Source of the DNA: an uncultured Lachnospiraceae bacterium
GTDB taxonomy: Bacteria > Bacillota > Clostridia > Lachnospirales > Lachnospiraceae
Direction of reading: 5' to 3'
DNA: 8,222 bases
NCBI GenBank assembly: GCA_905236615.1
Contig: CAJORC010000082.1
Span: forward strand, 1 to 8,222
The position numbers and the translations under genes are program-made. Below are positions 1-6,896 of the stretch, piece by piece (the stretch's first letter is position 1; every line of letters starts with the position of its first letter). The notes beneath the pieces are model-generated. The model searched no databases and was not told where the DNA came from. It worked only from the letters and a program-made list of their open reading frames with translations.

Positions 1-272
1 ATCCTCGGATCCTGGAAAACTCTTCCTACCGCATGGGCACGCTTGTAATCCGGAAGCCCCGTCACATCCTCTCCGCCGATCATGATCCTGCCTTCATCAA
101 CAGGCCAGACACCGGCTATCGCATTAAGCATGGTAGACTTTCCCGCTCCGTTTCCTCCGATGACAGTGATAAAATCACCATCCTCAACTTTTAAGTCCAG
201 ACCGTTAAATACGACCTTTTCATTAATTGTTCCGGGATTAAAAGTCTTATGTATATTCTTTAATTCGAGCAT
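1..272 (-). CDS. ABC importer ATP-binding protein, N-terminal part (cut by window edge)
   Basis: This gene encodes the nucleotide-binding subunit that powers the importer encoded by the two upstream genes. It acts on the cytoplasmic face of the membrane. Ninety codons are visible. They include a Walker A motif GGNGAGKST at residues 39-47 and the Q-loop VFQDP at residues 85-89; the signature motif and Walker B lie outside the window. The ATG at 272-270 shares one base with the permease stop codon (TAATG), and a GGGAGG ribosome binding site lies inside the end of the permease gene, so the two are probably translationally coupled. The sequence resembles the ATPases of the TrpX-like ABC_sub_bind importers (inference). 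The gene is incomplete only because the window ends. Confidence 0.93.
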   Translation of the reverse strand, partial: MLELKNIHKTFNPGTINEKVVFNGLDLKVEDGDFITVIGGNGAGKSTMLNAIAGVWPVDEGRIMIGGEDVTGLPDYKRAHAVGRVFQDPR

Positions 273-1210
273 TATGACTTACCTCCCTTCCCGGCCTTCT
301 TAAAGGAACTCTTAGCCTGAGACTGAAGATATGGAACAGCAAGGAATATTGCGACTATCAGTGCTGTAAAGAGTTTCAGGTAATTCGAATCAAGCTTCAG
401 CCAGAGCACGATAACTACTACAATGTAATAAATAACTCCGCCCATAACTACAAAGGTCATACGTCCTGCAAAATTCAGGTGCTTTCCGGCAATTGCGTTT
501 CCAATAACCTCTCCGATGATAACAGCCGCAAGACCTATTACGATAGCTCCGCGTCCCATGTTGATATCGGAAAAGCCCTGAAACTGTGCCATAAGTCCGC
601 CTGCAACGGCAACAAGACCGTTTGAAAGTGCAAGACCTATGATCTTCATAAGGTTTATATCTATACCCTGTGCCTTACTCATCTGAGGGTTGCAGCCCGT
701 TGCTCTCAATGCCGAGCCCTGTTCTGTACCAAAGTACCAGTAAAGTGCTGCAATGACCAGTACTGCAAAGAGCACACCTACGACGATCGCCATCGTAACG
801 TTTCTTGAACTTATCGCAAGATAGAATTTATCAACACTGACAGCTTTATTTGCCATCATACCCATTATTGCAAGATTGACAGAATAAAGGGCAAACTGTG
901 TGAGAATACCTGCAAGTATGGCAGGTATTCCGAGCATCGTATGCAGAATACCGGTTACCGTTCCGCAGACAATGCCTGCCGCTAAAGCCACAGCCATTGC
1001 CGCCCAAGGGCTCCAGCCTGCAAGCACAAGCATTACAGTAACTGCTCCGCCTGTTGTAAATGTTCCATCAACACTCAGGTCCGATACCTCGAGCAGTCTG
1101 AATGTAATGTAAACTCCAAGGGCAACTATGCCCCAAATAATTCCCTGTGCAATTCCGGCAGGAAAACTCCTTACAAGCGCTGCCGGATTTAATGATGCAA
1201 AATACTCCAT
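272..1210 (-). CDS. ABC transporter permease, branched-chain/LivH-like (BPD_transp_2) family
   Basis: This is the 312-residue membrane subunit that forms the translocation path of the importer. About eight to nine hydrophobic segments can be seen, roughly at residues 17-37, 52-64, 71-93, 96-118, 139-160, 188-210, 218-240, 252-272 and 278-296. A cytoplasmic loop at 161-183 carries GTEQGSALRATG followed by SKAQGI, which is the ATPase-docking loop typical of LivH-type permeases. The tail is basic (KSSFKKAGKGGK). The start ATG at 1210 follows a clear AAGGAAA site. The gene lies 53 bases after the binding-protein stop and overlaps the ATPase start by one base, so it is the middle gene of a three-gene operon. 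The transported ligand cannot be read from the permease alone. Relatives are often annotated only as ABC transporter permease. Confidence 0.93.
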   Translation of the reverse strand: MEYFASLNPAALVRSFPAGIAQGIIWGIVALGVYITFRLLEVSDLSVDGTFTTGGAVTVMLVLAGWSPWAAMAVALAAGIVCGTVTGILHTMLGIPAILAGILTQFALYSVNLAIMGMMANKAVSVDKFYLAISSRNVTMAIVVGVLFAVLVIAALYWYFGTEQGSALRATGCNPQMSKAQGIDINLMKIIGLALSNGLVAVAGGLMAQFQGFSDINMGRGAIVIGLAAVIIGEVIGNAIAGKHLNFAGRMTFVVMGGVIYYIVVVIVLWLKLDSNYLKLFTALIVAIFLAVPYLQSQAKSSFKKAGKGGKS

Positions 1211-1263
1211 GATAGTTTCCTTAGATATTTATAGATTTTGTTCTGATATTGGTCAGCTGAAGC

Positions 1264-2322
1264 TTACTGAATTGCTTCATAACCATCCGGAATTGTGATT
1301 CCAAGCTCTTTGCAGATTGACGGATTGTACTTCTTTATCGGATTTGCATAATACTCAATAGGCATTTCCTCAACCTTTGCCTCACCCTTAAGTACCTTTA
1401 CTGCCATCTCACCGGTTGTACGTCCGAGCTCATAGTAAGAAATCGAAAGTGTTGCGATACCGCATCCTGCAACGATACCTTCCTCACCTGCGATGATAGG
1501 TGTCTTTGAAGGAAGGGCAACGTTGTTGATAGCTTCTGTACATGATGCAGCAGTGTTATCCGTAGGAATGTAAAGAGCGTCATTCTCATCACATGCAGTC
1601 TGGGTTACCTGCGCTACATCGTTTGAATCCGCAAATGTGTAAATACTTACATCACAGCCTTCCTCTTCAAGCTTAGCCTTGACTGTCTCTGCCTGGTAAA
1701 CTGAATTTGCCTCAGCTGAGCAGTAAAGTATTCCGATCTTCTCAGCATCCGGAAGAAGCTCTTTGAACATTGCTGCCTGCTGGTCAAGGGGTGCAAGGTC
1801 GGATGTTCCTGAGATATTCTTTCCTGTCACACCGTCAAAATTGTCAATTCCGAGTGCAACTCCGTACTCTGTAATGGATGTTCCGAGGATCGGAATATCT
1901 GCTGTTGCTGCTGATGCTGCCTGAAGTGCAGGTGTTGCATTTGCAAGTATCAGATCAACACCGTTTGATGCAAATGTATTTGTAATTGTGGCACATGTTG
2001 CAGAGTCACCTGCTGCATTCTGCTCATCAAATTTAACGTTGTCTCCGAACTCTTCTGTAAGTACATCCTTAAATCCTTTTGTTGCAGCATCAAGTGCTTC
2101 ATGCTGAACAAGCTGGCAGATACCCACATTATAAACTTTACCGTCCGCTGCTGCCGCACTGTCCCCTGCACTCTCTGTGGATGCCGGTGCTGCTGCCTCA
2201 GCAGAAGCTGCGGGAGCTGCTGCAGAACCCTCTGATGATGCAGTGTTGCTGCCGCATGCTGTAACGCCCATACACATTACTGCTGCAAGTCCTATTGCAA
2301 TAAATTTCTCAAGCTTTTTCAT
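1264..2322 (-). CDS. ABC transporter substrate-binding lipoprotein (ABC_sub_bind / PF04392-like)
   Basis: This is the extracellular, membrane-anchored binding protein of the importer, 352 residues from the start chosen here. The signal peptide has KK at 2-3, a hydrophobic core at 7-20 and a lipobox VTAC with the lipid-anchored Cys at 23. A low-complexity Ala/Ser/Glu linker follows at about 24-61. The folded part begins at about KVYNVGICQLVQH (62-74) and shows the family pattern: ANATPALQAA (127-136), PILGTSITEYGVAL (144-157), GTSDLAPLDQQ (172-182), YIPTDNTAAS (251-260) and ISYYELGRTTGEMAVKVL (294-311). An in-frame ATG at 2340 gives six extra residues. However, those codons read ATG AGG AGG and form the ribosome binding site (GAGGAGG) for the ATG at 2322, so the shorter form is preferred. 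Family members include the TrpX-type tryptophan-linked proteins, but the ligand here is not known. Confidence 0.92.
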   Translation of the reverse strand: MKKLEKFIAIGLAAVMCMGVTACGSNTASSEGSAAAPAASAEAAAPASTESAGDSAAAADGKVYNVGICQLVQHEALDAATKGFKDVLTEEFGDNVKFDEQNAAGDSATCATITNTFASNGVDLILANATPALQAASAATADIPILGTSITEYGVALGIDNFDGVTGKNISGTSDLAPLDQQAAMFKELLPDAEKIGILYCSAEANSVYQAETVKAKLEEEGCDVSIYTFADSNDVAQVTQTACDENDALYIPTDNTAASCTEAINNVALPSKTPIIAGEEGIVAGCGIATLSISYYELGRTTGEMAVKVLKGEAKVEEMPIEYYANPIKKYNPSICKELGITIPDGYEAIQ

Positions 2323-2369
2323 AGTACCCTTCCTCCTCATTAATTGAATAAAAGTTTTCCTTTTCGTAC

Positions 2370-2385
2370 CTTAACGTCTTAACGC
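2370..2385. repeat. Tandem 8-base repeat in the importer 5' leader
   Basis: Two adjacent copies, CTTAACGT and CTTAACGC, lie about 20 to 35 bases downstream of the predicted start of the importer transcript. Direct repeats at such a place can be a regulator site, but the repeat is short and may be chance. No known operator is recognised. Confidence 0.4.
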
Positions 2386-2411
2386 TTTAGGGTGCAAAAG
2401 TGTTTGTGAAA

Positions 2412-2440
2412 ATCATAGCAATGAATTAAAAAAAAGTCAA
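2412..2440 (-). promoter_or_regulatory. Sigma-A-type promoter of the ABC importer operon
   Basis: Read on the minus strand, the -35 box TTGACT (2440-2435) is separated by exactly 17 bases from the -10 box TATGAT (2417-2412). The bases TGC just before the -10 add an extended -10 motif. The start of transcription should fall near 2405, giving a leader of about 80 nt before the binding-protein ATG. This is the best promoter match in the window. The leader is too short for a T-box, and no riboswitch is recognised in it. Confidence 0.8.
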
Positions 2441-2447
2441 GTTTATC

Positions 2448-2476
2448 TTGCATCATCACAGTCTACGCTGTATAAT
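2448..2476 (+). promoter_or_regulatory. Sigma-A-type promoter of rho
   Basis: A perfect -10 box TATAAT (2471-2476) follows a weak -35 box TTGCAT (2448-2453) at the ideal 17-base spacing. Transcription should start near 2483. The -35 box lies only 7 bases from the -35 box of the divergent importer promoter, so the two are arranged back to back and may compete for polymerase or share regulators. Confidence 0.7.
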
Positions 2477-2482
2477 ATTTTT

Positions 2483-2645
2483 GTCTTAAATAACGTATCT
2501 GTTAATTAGTCTGGTTTAATTCCACAAATAATTACAAAACAAATAGATAAAGACAATTCATAAAAGGTATACCTCATTTCCTTTTATTTCACAAAGACCA
2601 AACAAGCGATGACGCTTATAAAAACTATTTAATATTGGAGGTTTT
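2483..2645 (+). promoter_or_regulatory. Long rho mRNA leader, C-rich and G-poor, with ribosome binding site
   Basis: This predicted untranslated leader is about 160 nt. Positions 2521-2605 hold 17 C against 5 G and little evident pairing, a composition like that of Rho loading (rut) sites. rho genes in other bacteria are known to control themselves by premature Rho-dependent termination in the leader; that this happens here is inference. A small hairpin AAGCG-atga-CGCTT (2604-2617) sits about 20 bases before the ribosome binding site GGAGG (2637-2641), which is 4 bases from the ATG. No intrinsic terminator or known riboswitch is seen in the leader. Confidence 0.45.
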
Positions 2646-4124
2646 ATGAGAGAAAAACTCAGAACTCTGCCTTTGGCAACACTCCGTGAAATGGCAAAAA
2701 ACGTGGGTATCAAAGGTGTTACAACTTTAAGAAAAAACGAGCTTATCGATGCTCTTGCAGAAGCAAATTCCGGTACGGAAGATGAAGCCTCCGCTGCCGA
2801 CAAGGCACCTGTCAAAGAAGCTCCAGTTAAGGAAGCTCCTGCTCAGGAAGCTCCGGCTCCTGTTTCCGCACCCTCTAACCGTGATACGGGAAACCGCCCC
2901 ATAAAAGCGAAGAAAAAAATCGAAAGACCTGAACGCAGCGAAAAAAACGAATCTCCGGAACACGCAGAAAACGGTCAGGAAGACGAAAAGGCAGCTTTGG
3001 ACTCGGGCAATACCGTAAGCGGTATCCTCGAGGTAATGGCTGACGGATACGGTTTTATCAGAAGTGATAATTACATGCCAGGTGAAAATGATGTCTATGT
3101 AGCACCCAGTCAGATAAGGCGTTTCAATTTAAAGACCGGAGATATAGTTGAAGGTAATACAAGAATAAAGACTCAGAGCGAAAAATTCCAGGCTCTCCTT
3201 TATGTAAAGAAAGTAAACGGAGGCGGCGCCGAGTCTGCGATCGGAAGAATGAATTTCGACGATATGACTCCTATCTTTCCTAATGAACGTATAAAACTTG
3301 AACGCGGAAATAATAAAGTTGCCATGCGTATGATGGATATCCTCTCTCCTGTCGGAAAAGGACAGAGAGGAATGATCGTTGCTCCGCCAAAAGCAGGTAA
3401 GACGACTCTCCTCAAGCAGATCGCAACTGCCGTAACACACGCAAACCCGGAGATACATCTTATCATTCTCCTTATCGATGAGCGTCCCGAGGAAGTTACC
3501 GATATAAAAGAATCAATACAGAGTCCCAACGTGGAAGTCATCTACTCGACTTTTGATGAACTTCCCGAGCACCATAAGAGAGTTTCCGAAATGGTCATTG
3601 AGCGCGCACGCAGACTTGTTGAGGCAAGGCACGACGTAATGATCCTGCTTGACTCGATCACACGACTCGCAAGAGCCTACAACCTTACTGTTCCGCCGTC
3701 AGGACGTACTCTTTCAGGTGGTCTTGACCCTGCTGCTCTTCACATGCCCAAGCGATTTTTCGGTGCAGCCAGAAACATGAGAGAAGGCGGATCACTTACT
3801 ATCCTCGCTACTGCTCTTGTAGAAACAGGAAGTAAGATGGATGACGTGGTTTACGAGGAATTTAAGGGAACCGGTAACATGGAACTTGTTCTCAACCGTA
3901 AGCTTCAGGAAAAGAGGGTATTCCCTGCGATCGACCTGCCCAAGTCCGGCACAAGACGTGATGACCTTCTTCTTTCAAGAGAAGAGATGGAAGCTACGGA
4001 CATTATCCACCGCGCGGTAAACGGTGCCCGTTCTGAGGATTCGATTGAAAAGCTTATCGATATGTTCGCACACACAAGAAGCAATAATGATTTTATGAAC
4101 CTCGTCTCCAAATCAAAACTCTAA
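2646..4124 (+). CDS. rho: Transcription termination factor Rho
   Basis: Rho is a hexameric RNA-dependent ATPase and translocase that ends transcription of untranslated RNA in the cytoplasm. The 492-residue protein has a Rho N-terminal helical domain (about 3-40) and a low-complexity insertion rich in Glu, Ala, Pro and Lys (about 41-120). The RNA-binding cold-shock-like domain (about 122-190) has the RNP1-like motif GYGFIR at 134-139. The ATPase core follows: Walker A PPKAGKTT (247-254), IDERPEEV (277-284), Walker B VMILLDS (331-337), a LSGG Q-loop (356-359), and the R-loop and neighbouring core [11 protein letters not shown] (404-414). All key residues known from the E. coli enzyme appear intact, including the DERP segment that contributes to bicyclomycin binding. 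E. coli Rho has 419 residues, and most of the extra length is the insertion. The ATG follows GGAGG. The PH-domain gene 24 bases downstream is probably cotranscribed. Confidence 0.98.
   Translation: MREKLRTLPLATLREMAKNVGIKGVTTLRKNELIDALAEANSGTEDEASAADKAPVKEAPVKEAPAQEAPAPVSAPSNRDTGNRPIKAKKKIERPERSEKNESPEHAENGQEDEKAALDSGNTVSGILEVMADGYGFIRSDNYMPGENDVYVAPSQIRRFNLKTGDIVEGNTRIKTQSEKFQALLYVKKVNGGGAESAIGRMNFDDMTPIFPNERIKLERGNNKVAMRMMDILSPVGKGQRGMIVAPPKAGKTTLLKQIATAVTHANPEIHLIILLIDERPEEVTDIKESIQSPNVEVIYSTFDELPEHHKRVSEMVIERARRLVEARHDVMILLDSITRLARAYNLTVPPSGRTLSGGLDPAALHMPKRFFGAARNMREGGSLTILATALVETGSKMDDVVYEEFKGTGNMELVLNRKLQEKRVFPAIDLPKSGTRRDDLLLSREEMEATDIIHRAVNGARSEDSIEKLIDMFAHTRSNNDFMNLVSKSKL
2805..2849 (+). 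repeat. Tandem five-residue repeat within the Rho insertion
   Basis: Residues 54-68 of Rho read as three tandem units, [10 protein letters not shown] and APAQE, followed by a decayed APAP. At the DNA level the units are 15 bases long and differ by several synonymous changes, so the repeat is maintained at protein level or is old. It lies in the predicted disordered linker between the N-terminal domain and the RNA-binding domain. Confidence 0.75.
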
Positions 4125-4148
4125 AATATTTGGGAAAGGATTACTACT

Positions 4149-4544
4149 ATGAAGATCTTATGGACAGATAAGAAAAGAACACTTTTCGGACTGCCATGGA
4201 GTTTTACAAGATACTCTCTCTCCGAGGATCGTCTCTTTATAAATACCGGACTCTTTACTTCAGTTGAAAATGAAGTCCGTCTTTACAGAATACTTGATGT
4301 CAAACTTGTTCGTACATTAGGTCAGAAAATCTTTGGTCTGGGCACAATTCATATATGCTCAGCCGACAAGACAATGGGGGATTTTGATATCAAAAATATC
4401 AAAAAGCCTCAGGATGTCAAAGAGCTTCTCTCCGAGCAGGTTGAGATCCAGCGTCAGGCAAACCGTGTCATGAACCGTGAGATGATGTCTGATTTCGATC
4501 ATTCGGATGACGATGATGATGATAATAATAATAATAATAACTAA
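4149..4544 (+). CDS. Small bacterial PH-domain (YdbS/YdbT-like, bPH_2) protein
   Basis: The protein has 131 residues. Residues about 17-100 fit the bacterial PH-like fold: WSFTRYSLSEDRLFINTGLF (17-36), a short helix-like EVRLYRILDVKLVRTL (42-57), GLGTIHICSADK (63-74) and a closing helix around KKPQDVKELLSEQV (85-98). No membrane segment is present, so it is probably cytoplasmic or peripheral. Its partner and role are unknown. The C-terminal tail is six Asp then six Asn. The start follows AAAGGA with an 8-base spacer. The gene is 24 bases after rho and before a terminator, so it appears to be the second gene of the rho operon. The family assignment rests on pattern recognition and should be sound; a function in termination would be speculation. 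Confidence 0.85.
   Translation: MKILWTDKKRTLFGLPWSFTRYSLSEDRLFINTGLFTSVENEVRLYRILDVKLVRTLGQKIFGLGTIHICSADKTMGDFDIKNIKKPQDVKELLSEQVEIQRQANRVMNREMMSDFDHSDDDDDDNNNNNN
4506..4541 (+). repeat. Trinucleotide repeat (GAT)n(AAT)n at the end of the PH-domain gene
   Basis: The last twelve sense codons are GAT GAC, four GAT and then five AAT and AAC, encoding Asp6-Asn6 just before the TAA. Slippage in this run would change the tail length without shifting the frame. The antisense reading gives a run of Ile and is an artefact. Confidence 0.9.
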
Positions 4545-4551
4545 ATAGTGC

Positions 4552-4588
4552 AAAAAAAGGATGGTTCATACGAGCCATCCCTTTTTTT
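4552..4588. terminator. Rho-independent terminator closing the rho operon
   Basis: A 9-base-pair stem GGATGGTTC (4559-4567) and GAGCCATCC (4572-4580), with one G-U pair and a tetraloop ATAC, is followed by C and seven T. Seven A precede the stem, so it could also stop transcripts from the right. It starts 7 bases after the PH-domain gene stop and separates the rho unit from the next cassette. Confidence 0.93.
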
Positions 4589-4674
4589 CTTTTCTTTCTA
4601 TGCACTTTACTGAAAACATAATAAATATTTATAAAGAAATAATTAAATTTCGCCGATAAAGAAATGAGCTTATT

Positions 4675-4703
4675 TATCCAATAAAAGCAGTCTGATTTAG
4701 AAT
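4675..4703 (+). promoter_or_regulatory. Possible promoter of the membrane protein / DUF6765 cassette
   Basis: A good -10 box TAGAAT (4698-4703) lies 17 bases after a poor -35 hexamer TATCCA (4675-4680). A start near 4710 would give a leader of about 29 nt before the ATG at 4739. The -35 match is weak, so this is a tentative call. The upstream stretch is very A/T rich and could hold other weak boxes. Confidence 0.3.
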
Positions 4704-4738
4704 ACGTTTATCCGTCAGAAAACAGGAAGGTATAAGTC

Positions 4739-5227
4739 ATGATGAGCGATAAGGCAAAACTGAGGCGATATGAAGATGACCTGAATGTCAGTGGTACAGG
4801 TATTGTCATCATGGGCGCCTGGAGCATAGTAAAATTAATAATGGACCTCTTCCTGGAATCCAAGGAGTATTTTGCCTTTGAAGCAGACAGCAAGTTTGAA
4901 TATGCATTCGGTGTGACTTTTGTTTTGATTTTTGTTGCCATCATATCTCTTATAGTCATAAAGATCCATCTTTATATAGGGCTGAATGCGATAAAGGCCT
5001 CCAAAGGAAGAGAACATAAAAAGGGATATTTTGCAGGATCAGTGATAATCCTTATAATCATGGTTCTGTGTCTCTTATTTTATATAGAAAAATTTCAGGA
5101 TATTGACAATATCGACACTACAATATCGGCATTACTGGTGGACCTGACAACCATCTATATTTTAGCGGTCGTTGTTATTTCAACAGTAAAGATAAAAAAG
5201 CTCAGAAAAAAAATGTTGCAGGAGTAA
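4739..5227 (+). CDS. Hypothetical four-helix membrane protein
   Basis: I do not recognise a named family. The protein has 162 residues with a charged N-terminus (KAKLRRYEDD) and four hydrophobic segments at about 18-39, 56-82, 98-116 and 127-150. It ends in a strongly basic tail (KIKKLRKK). A lysine/arginine-rich loop at 87-95 lies between helices 2 and 3. Both termini and this loop are therefore probably cytoplasmic. The ATG at 4739 follows AGGAAGG with an 8-base spacer; a second ATG directly after it is also possible but is less well spaced. It is the first gene of the cassette with the DUF6765-like and DUF308-like genes, and its stop lies 8 bases before the next start. The context suggests a membrane partner of that soluble protein, which is inference. 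Confidence 0.85.
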   Translation: MMSDKAKLRRYEDDLNVSGTGIVIMGAWSIVKLIMDLFLESKEYFAFEADSKFEYAFGVTFVLIFVAIISLIVIKIHLYIGLNAIKASKGREHKKGYFAGSVIILIIMVLCLLFYIEKFQDIDNIDTTISALLVDLTTIYILAVVVISTVKIKKLRKKMLQE

Positions 5228-5235
5228 AGCGGAAC

Positions 5236-6363
5236 ATGCAGGAAGATTTTCATTATTATGCCACATATTGTGCGGCTTTTATTGCCGGCTATTCCCATAA
5301 GGAAAGCCTTGATATAGCATATAGTGCGCAGTTTGTTGATGTATGTTCCAGAACTCTGCTAACAAAGATCAGGGGACCTTTGGATGCTGCGACGACACAG
5401 CTTAAGCTGGAGCTTATGGAGGCAAGGACGGACCCTGCCGGTCTGCAGGACATAACGAGAATATGGTCTTCTTTTCATTTTCTGCCAAGAGATCTGCTTG
5501 CAGAAAAGAAGCACTGTATCAAGCATTACAGGGATAAGTTCAGGCTTATATGCGGTCCGAACGGAGACCTTGTCGTGAAGACAGTTGAACTTGCAAAGGG
5601 CAAAGCACTGCAATCGGTTGGCATTGCCATGCATGTTCTTGCAGATACCTGGGCTCACGCTAATTTCGCAGGGACACCTTCTCTTGTCATAAATAATACG
5701 AACTATGTTTTTTATGAATTATTTCCCGATGGAGAGAGCATAAAGGAAAAACAGATAAAATTCAGACATAAGGCTTCCATGCCGGATGATCTTGAAAACA
5801 GTATCTATACTAACAGCCTCTATCAGAGCAGCGAGAATTCCATAATGAATCTGGGGCACGGCAGAGCCGGACACCTGCCGGATTACAGCTTTGTAAGGTA
5901 TCGCTATCTTCCGGCCTGGGGAGGTTATGAGGAGATAATCAAGGATAATCCGTCTGATTACTTAAAAGCCTTTACCCAGATGATCTATGCAATGAAATAT
6001 ATACGCGGTGATAATGATTCGTTCCATACGAATGTATACGATATTGAAGCTATAGGCCAGTGGCAGGACCGGATCAAGGCTATAATAGAAAAAAGGCAGT
6101 TGCTCGCATCAGACGACTGGAAATCCTTTGGCGAGGAACTTTCAGGAGAGACGATAGAAGATTTCCGGATTGATAAATATTTTGATGAGTATATTAAAAG
6201 TCCGAGAAATGAAAAGAATGAAACTTTTATCGGCAAATTCACCCGTGGAGCCATAGCACATAAAGGAATGGTCATAGAAGAAATATACAGAACAAAGAAT
6301 AAACTGGCAGGAGTCGCAAGAGAAAGCTTTTTGGCGATGTTGTTTAAGAAGGATGCAGGATGA
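5236..6363 (+). CDS. DUF6765-like protein with candidate metal-binding His/Asp sites
   Basis: This 375-residue protein has no signal peptide or membrane segment, so it is probably cytoplasmic. It matches my recollection of the DUF6765 family: the N-terminus MQEDFHYYATYCAA, AQFVD (31-35), the central helix HVLADTWAHANF (133-144) and LGHGRAGHLPDYSF (206-219). Conserved-looking polar residues are D4, H6, D35, H81, H133, D137, H141, H208, H213 and D216. The order of these residues, with an HxxxDxxxH helix, recalls the zinc-dependent phospholipase C / P1 nuclease fold, where the ligands are also spread His and Asp residues including an HxxxD helix. That link is inference, and the enzymatic activity is unproven. 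The start sits 8 bases after the previous stop, with GGAG 11 bases upstream. Its stop overlaps the next start by 4 bases (ATGA), indicating tight coupling to two membrane proteins. Confidence 0.83.
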   Translation: MQEDFHYYATYCAAFIAGYSHKESLDIAYSAQFVDVCSRTLLTKIRGPLDAATTQLKLELMEARTDPAGLQDITRIWSSFHFLPRDLLAEKKHCIKHYRDKFRLICGPNGDLVVKTVELAKGKALQSVGIAMHVLADTWAHANFAGTPSLVINNTNYVFYELFPDGESIKEKQIKFRHKASMPDDLENSIYTNSLYQSSENSIMNLGHGRAGHLPDYSFVRYRYLPAWGGYEEIIKDNPSDYLKAFTQMIYAMKYIRGDNDSFHTNVYDIEAIGQWQDRIKAIIEKRQLLASDDWKSFGEELSGETIEDFRIDKYFDEYIKSPRNEKNETFIGKFTRGAIAHKGMVIEEIYRTKNKLAGVARESFLAMLFKKDAG

Positions 6364-6896
6364 CTATATTTCAGAGGGTAAGAAGTATTTTATTTGGAAT
6401 AGCGACGTTTATTGCGGCAATACTTTTTATTATTTTCCCGGATGACGGGGCTTATGGATGGGTTATCATGACACTGTTTCTCGGACTTACGATCAGGGGA
6501 TTAAAGTGTATTATTTTTTACTTCACCATGGCGAGGCATATGGTGGGTGGAAAGATGATACTCGTTCAAGGGGTTATCATTCTTGATTTTGCACTATTTA
6601 CAGGTTCTATTTCAGATGTACCAAAGATCTATATTCTTTTATATCTGATTGGAATTCATGCTTTTTCAGGTGTTATAGAGGTGCTGAGGGCTATGGAATC
6701 GAAAAGAACTGTCGCGGGGCACTGGAAACTGAAATTCAGCCACGGACTGGTTGATTTTCTTCTTGCAATCCTCTGTATGGTATTTATCAGGCATCAGAAT
6801 ACTTCTCTGCTGATATACAGCTTAGGGCTGCTTTATTCCTCCGTCATGCGGATAATAAATGCTTTCAGGAAAACAACTTTTATTTTAATTGAATGA
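6360..6896 (+). CDS. Six-helix membrane protein, DUF308/HdeD-like
   Basis: This protein has 178 residues, with hydrophobic segments at about 9-27, 33-55, 66-84, 88-108, 127-143 and 148-168. The repeating pattern of helix pairs with FIIFPDDG after the first helix fits the DUF308/HdeD group of small membrane proteins, whose founding member is linked to acid resistance in E. coli. The function here is unknown. The segment TMARHMVGGK (56-65) between helices 2 and 3 and the HAFSGVIEVLRA segment (100-111) look like conserved functional patches. The ATG overlaps the DUF6765-like stop in an ATGA, so the two are translationally coupled. No terminator follows, so transcription may continue into the channel gene. 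Confidence 0.8.
   Translation: MTIFQRVRSILFGIATFIAAILFIIFPDDGAYGWVIMTLFLGLTIRGLKCIIFYFTMARHMVGGKMILVQGVIILDFALFTGSISDVPKIYILLYLIGIHAFSGVIEVLRAMESKRTVAGHWKLKFSHGLVDFLLAILCMVFIRHQNTSLLIYSLGLLYSSVMRIINAFRKTTFILIE

Noticed and set aside
900..1112. Plus-strand frame of 70 residues inside the permease gene
   Set aside because: It is antisense to clear transmembrane coding sequence and has no ribosome binding site or recognisable domain.
2323..2340. Upstream in-frame ATG adding six residues to the binding protein
   Set aside because: The ATG AGG AGG codons form the ribosome binding site for the next ATG, which begins a normal lipoprotein signal peptide.
2323..2405. T-box or other riboswitch controlling the importer
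   Set aside because: The leader is only about 80 nt and lacks the T-box consensus and any stem-terminator pair.
2604..2617. Hairpin AAGCG-atga-CGCTT as an intrinsic terminator before rho
   Set aside because: The stem has only five pairs and is followed by A-rich rather than T-rich sequence.
3129..3541. Minus-strand reading frames of about 110 residues inside rho
   Set aside because: They lie opposite a highly conserved rho segment, have no start signals, and their composition is that of a shadow frame.
4359..4553. Minus-strand reading frame with a run of isoleucines
   Set aside because: It is the antisense of the GAT/AAT repeat and the PH-domain gene, with no ribosome binding site and no family resemblance.
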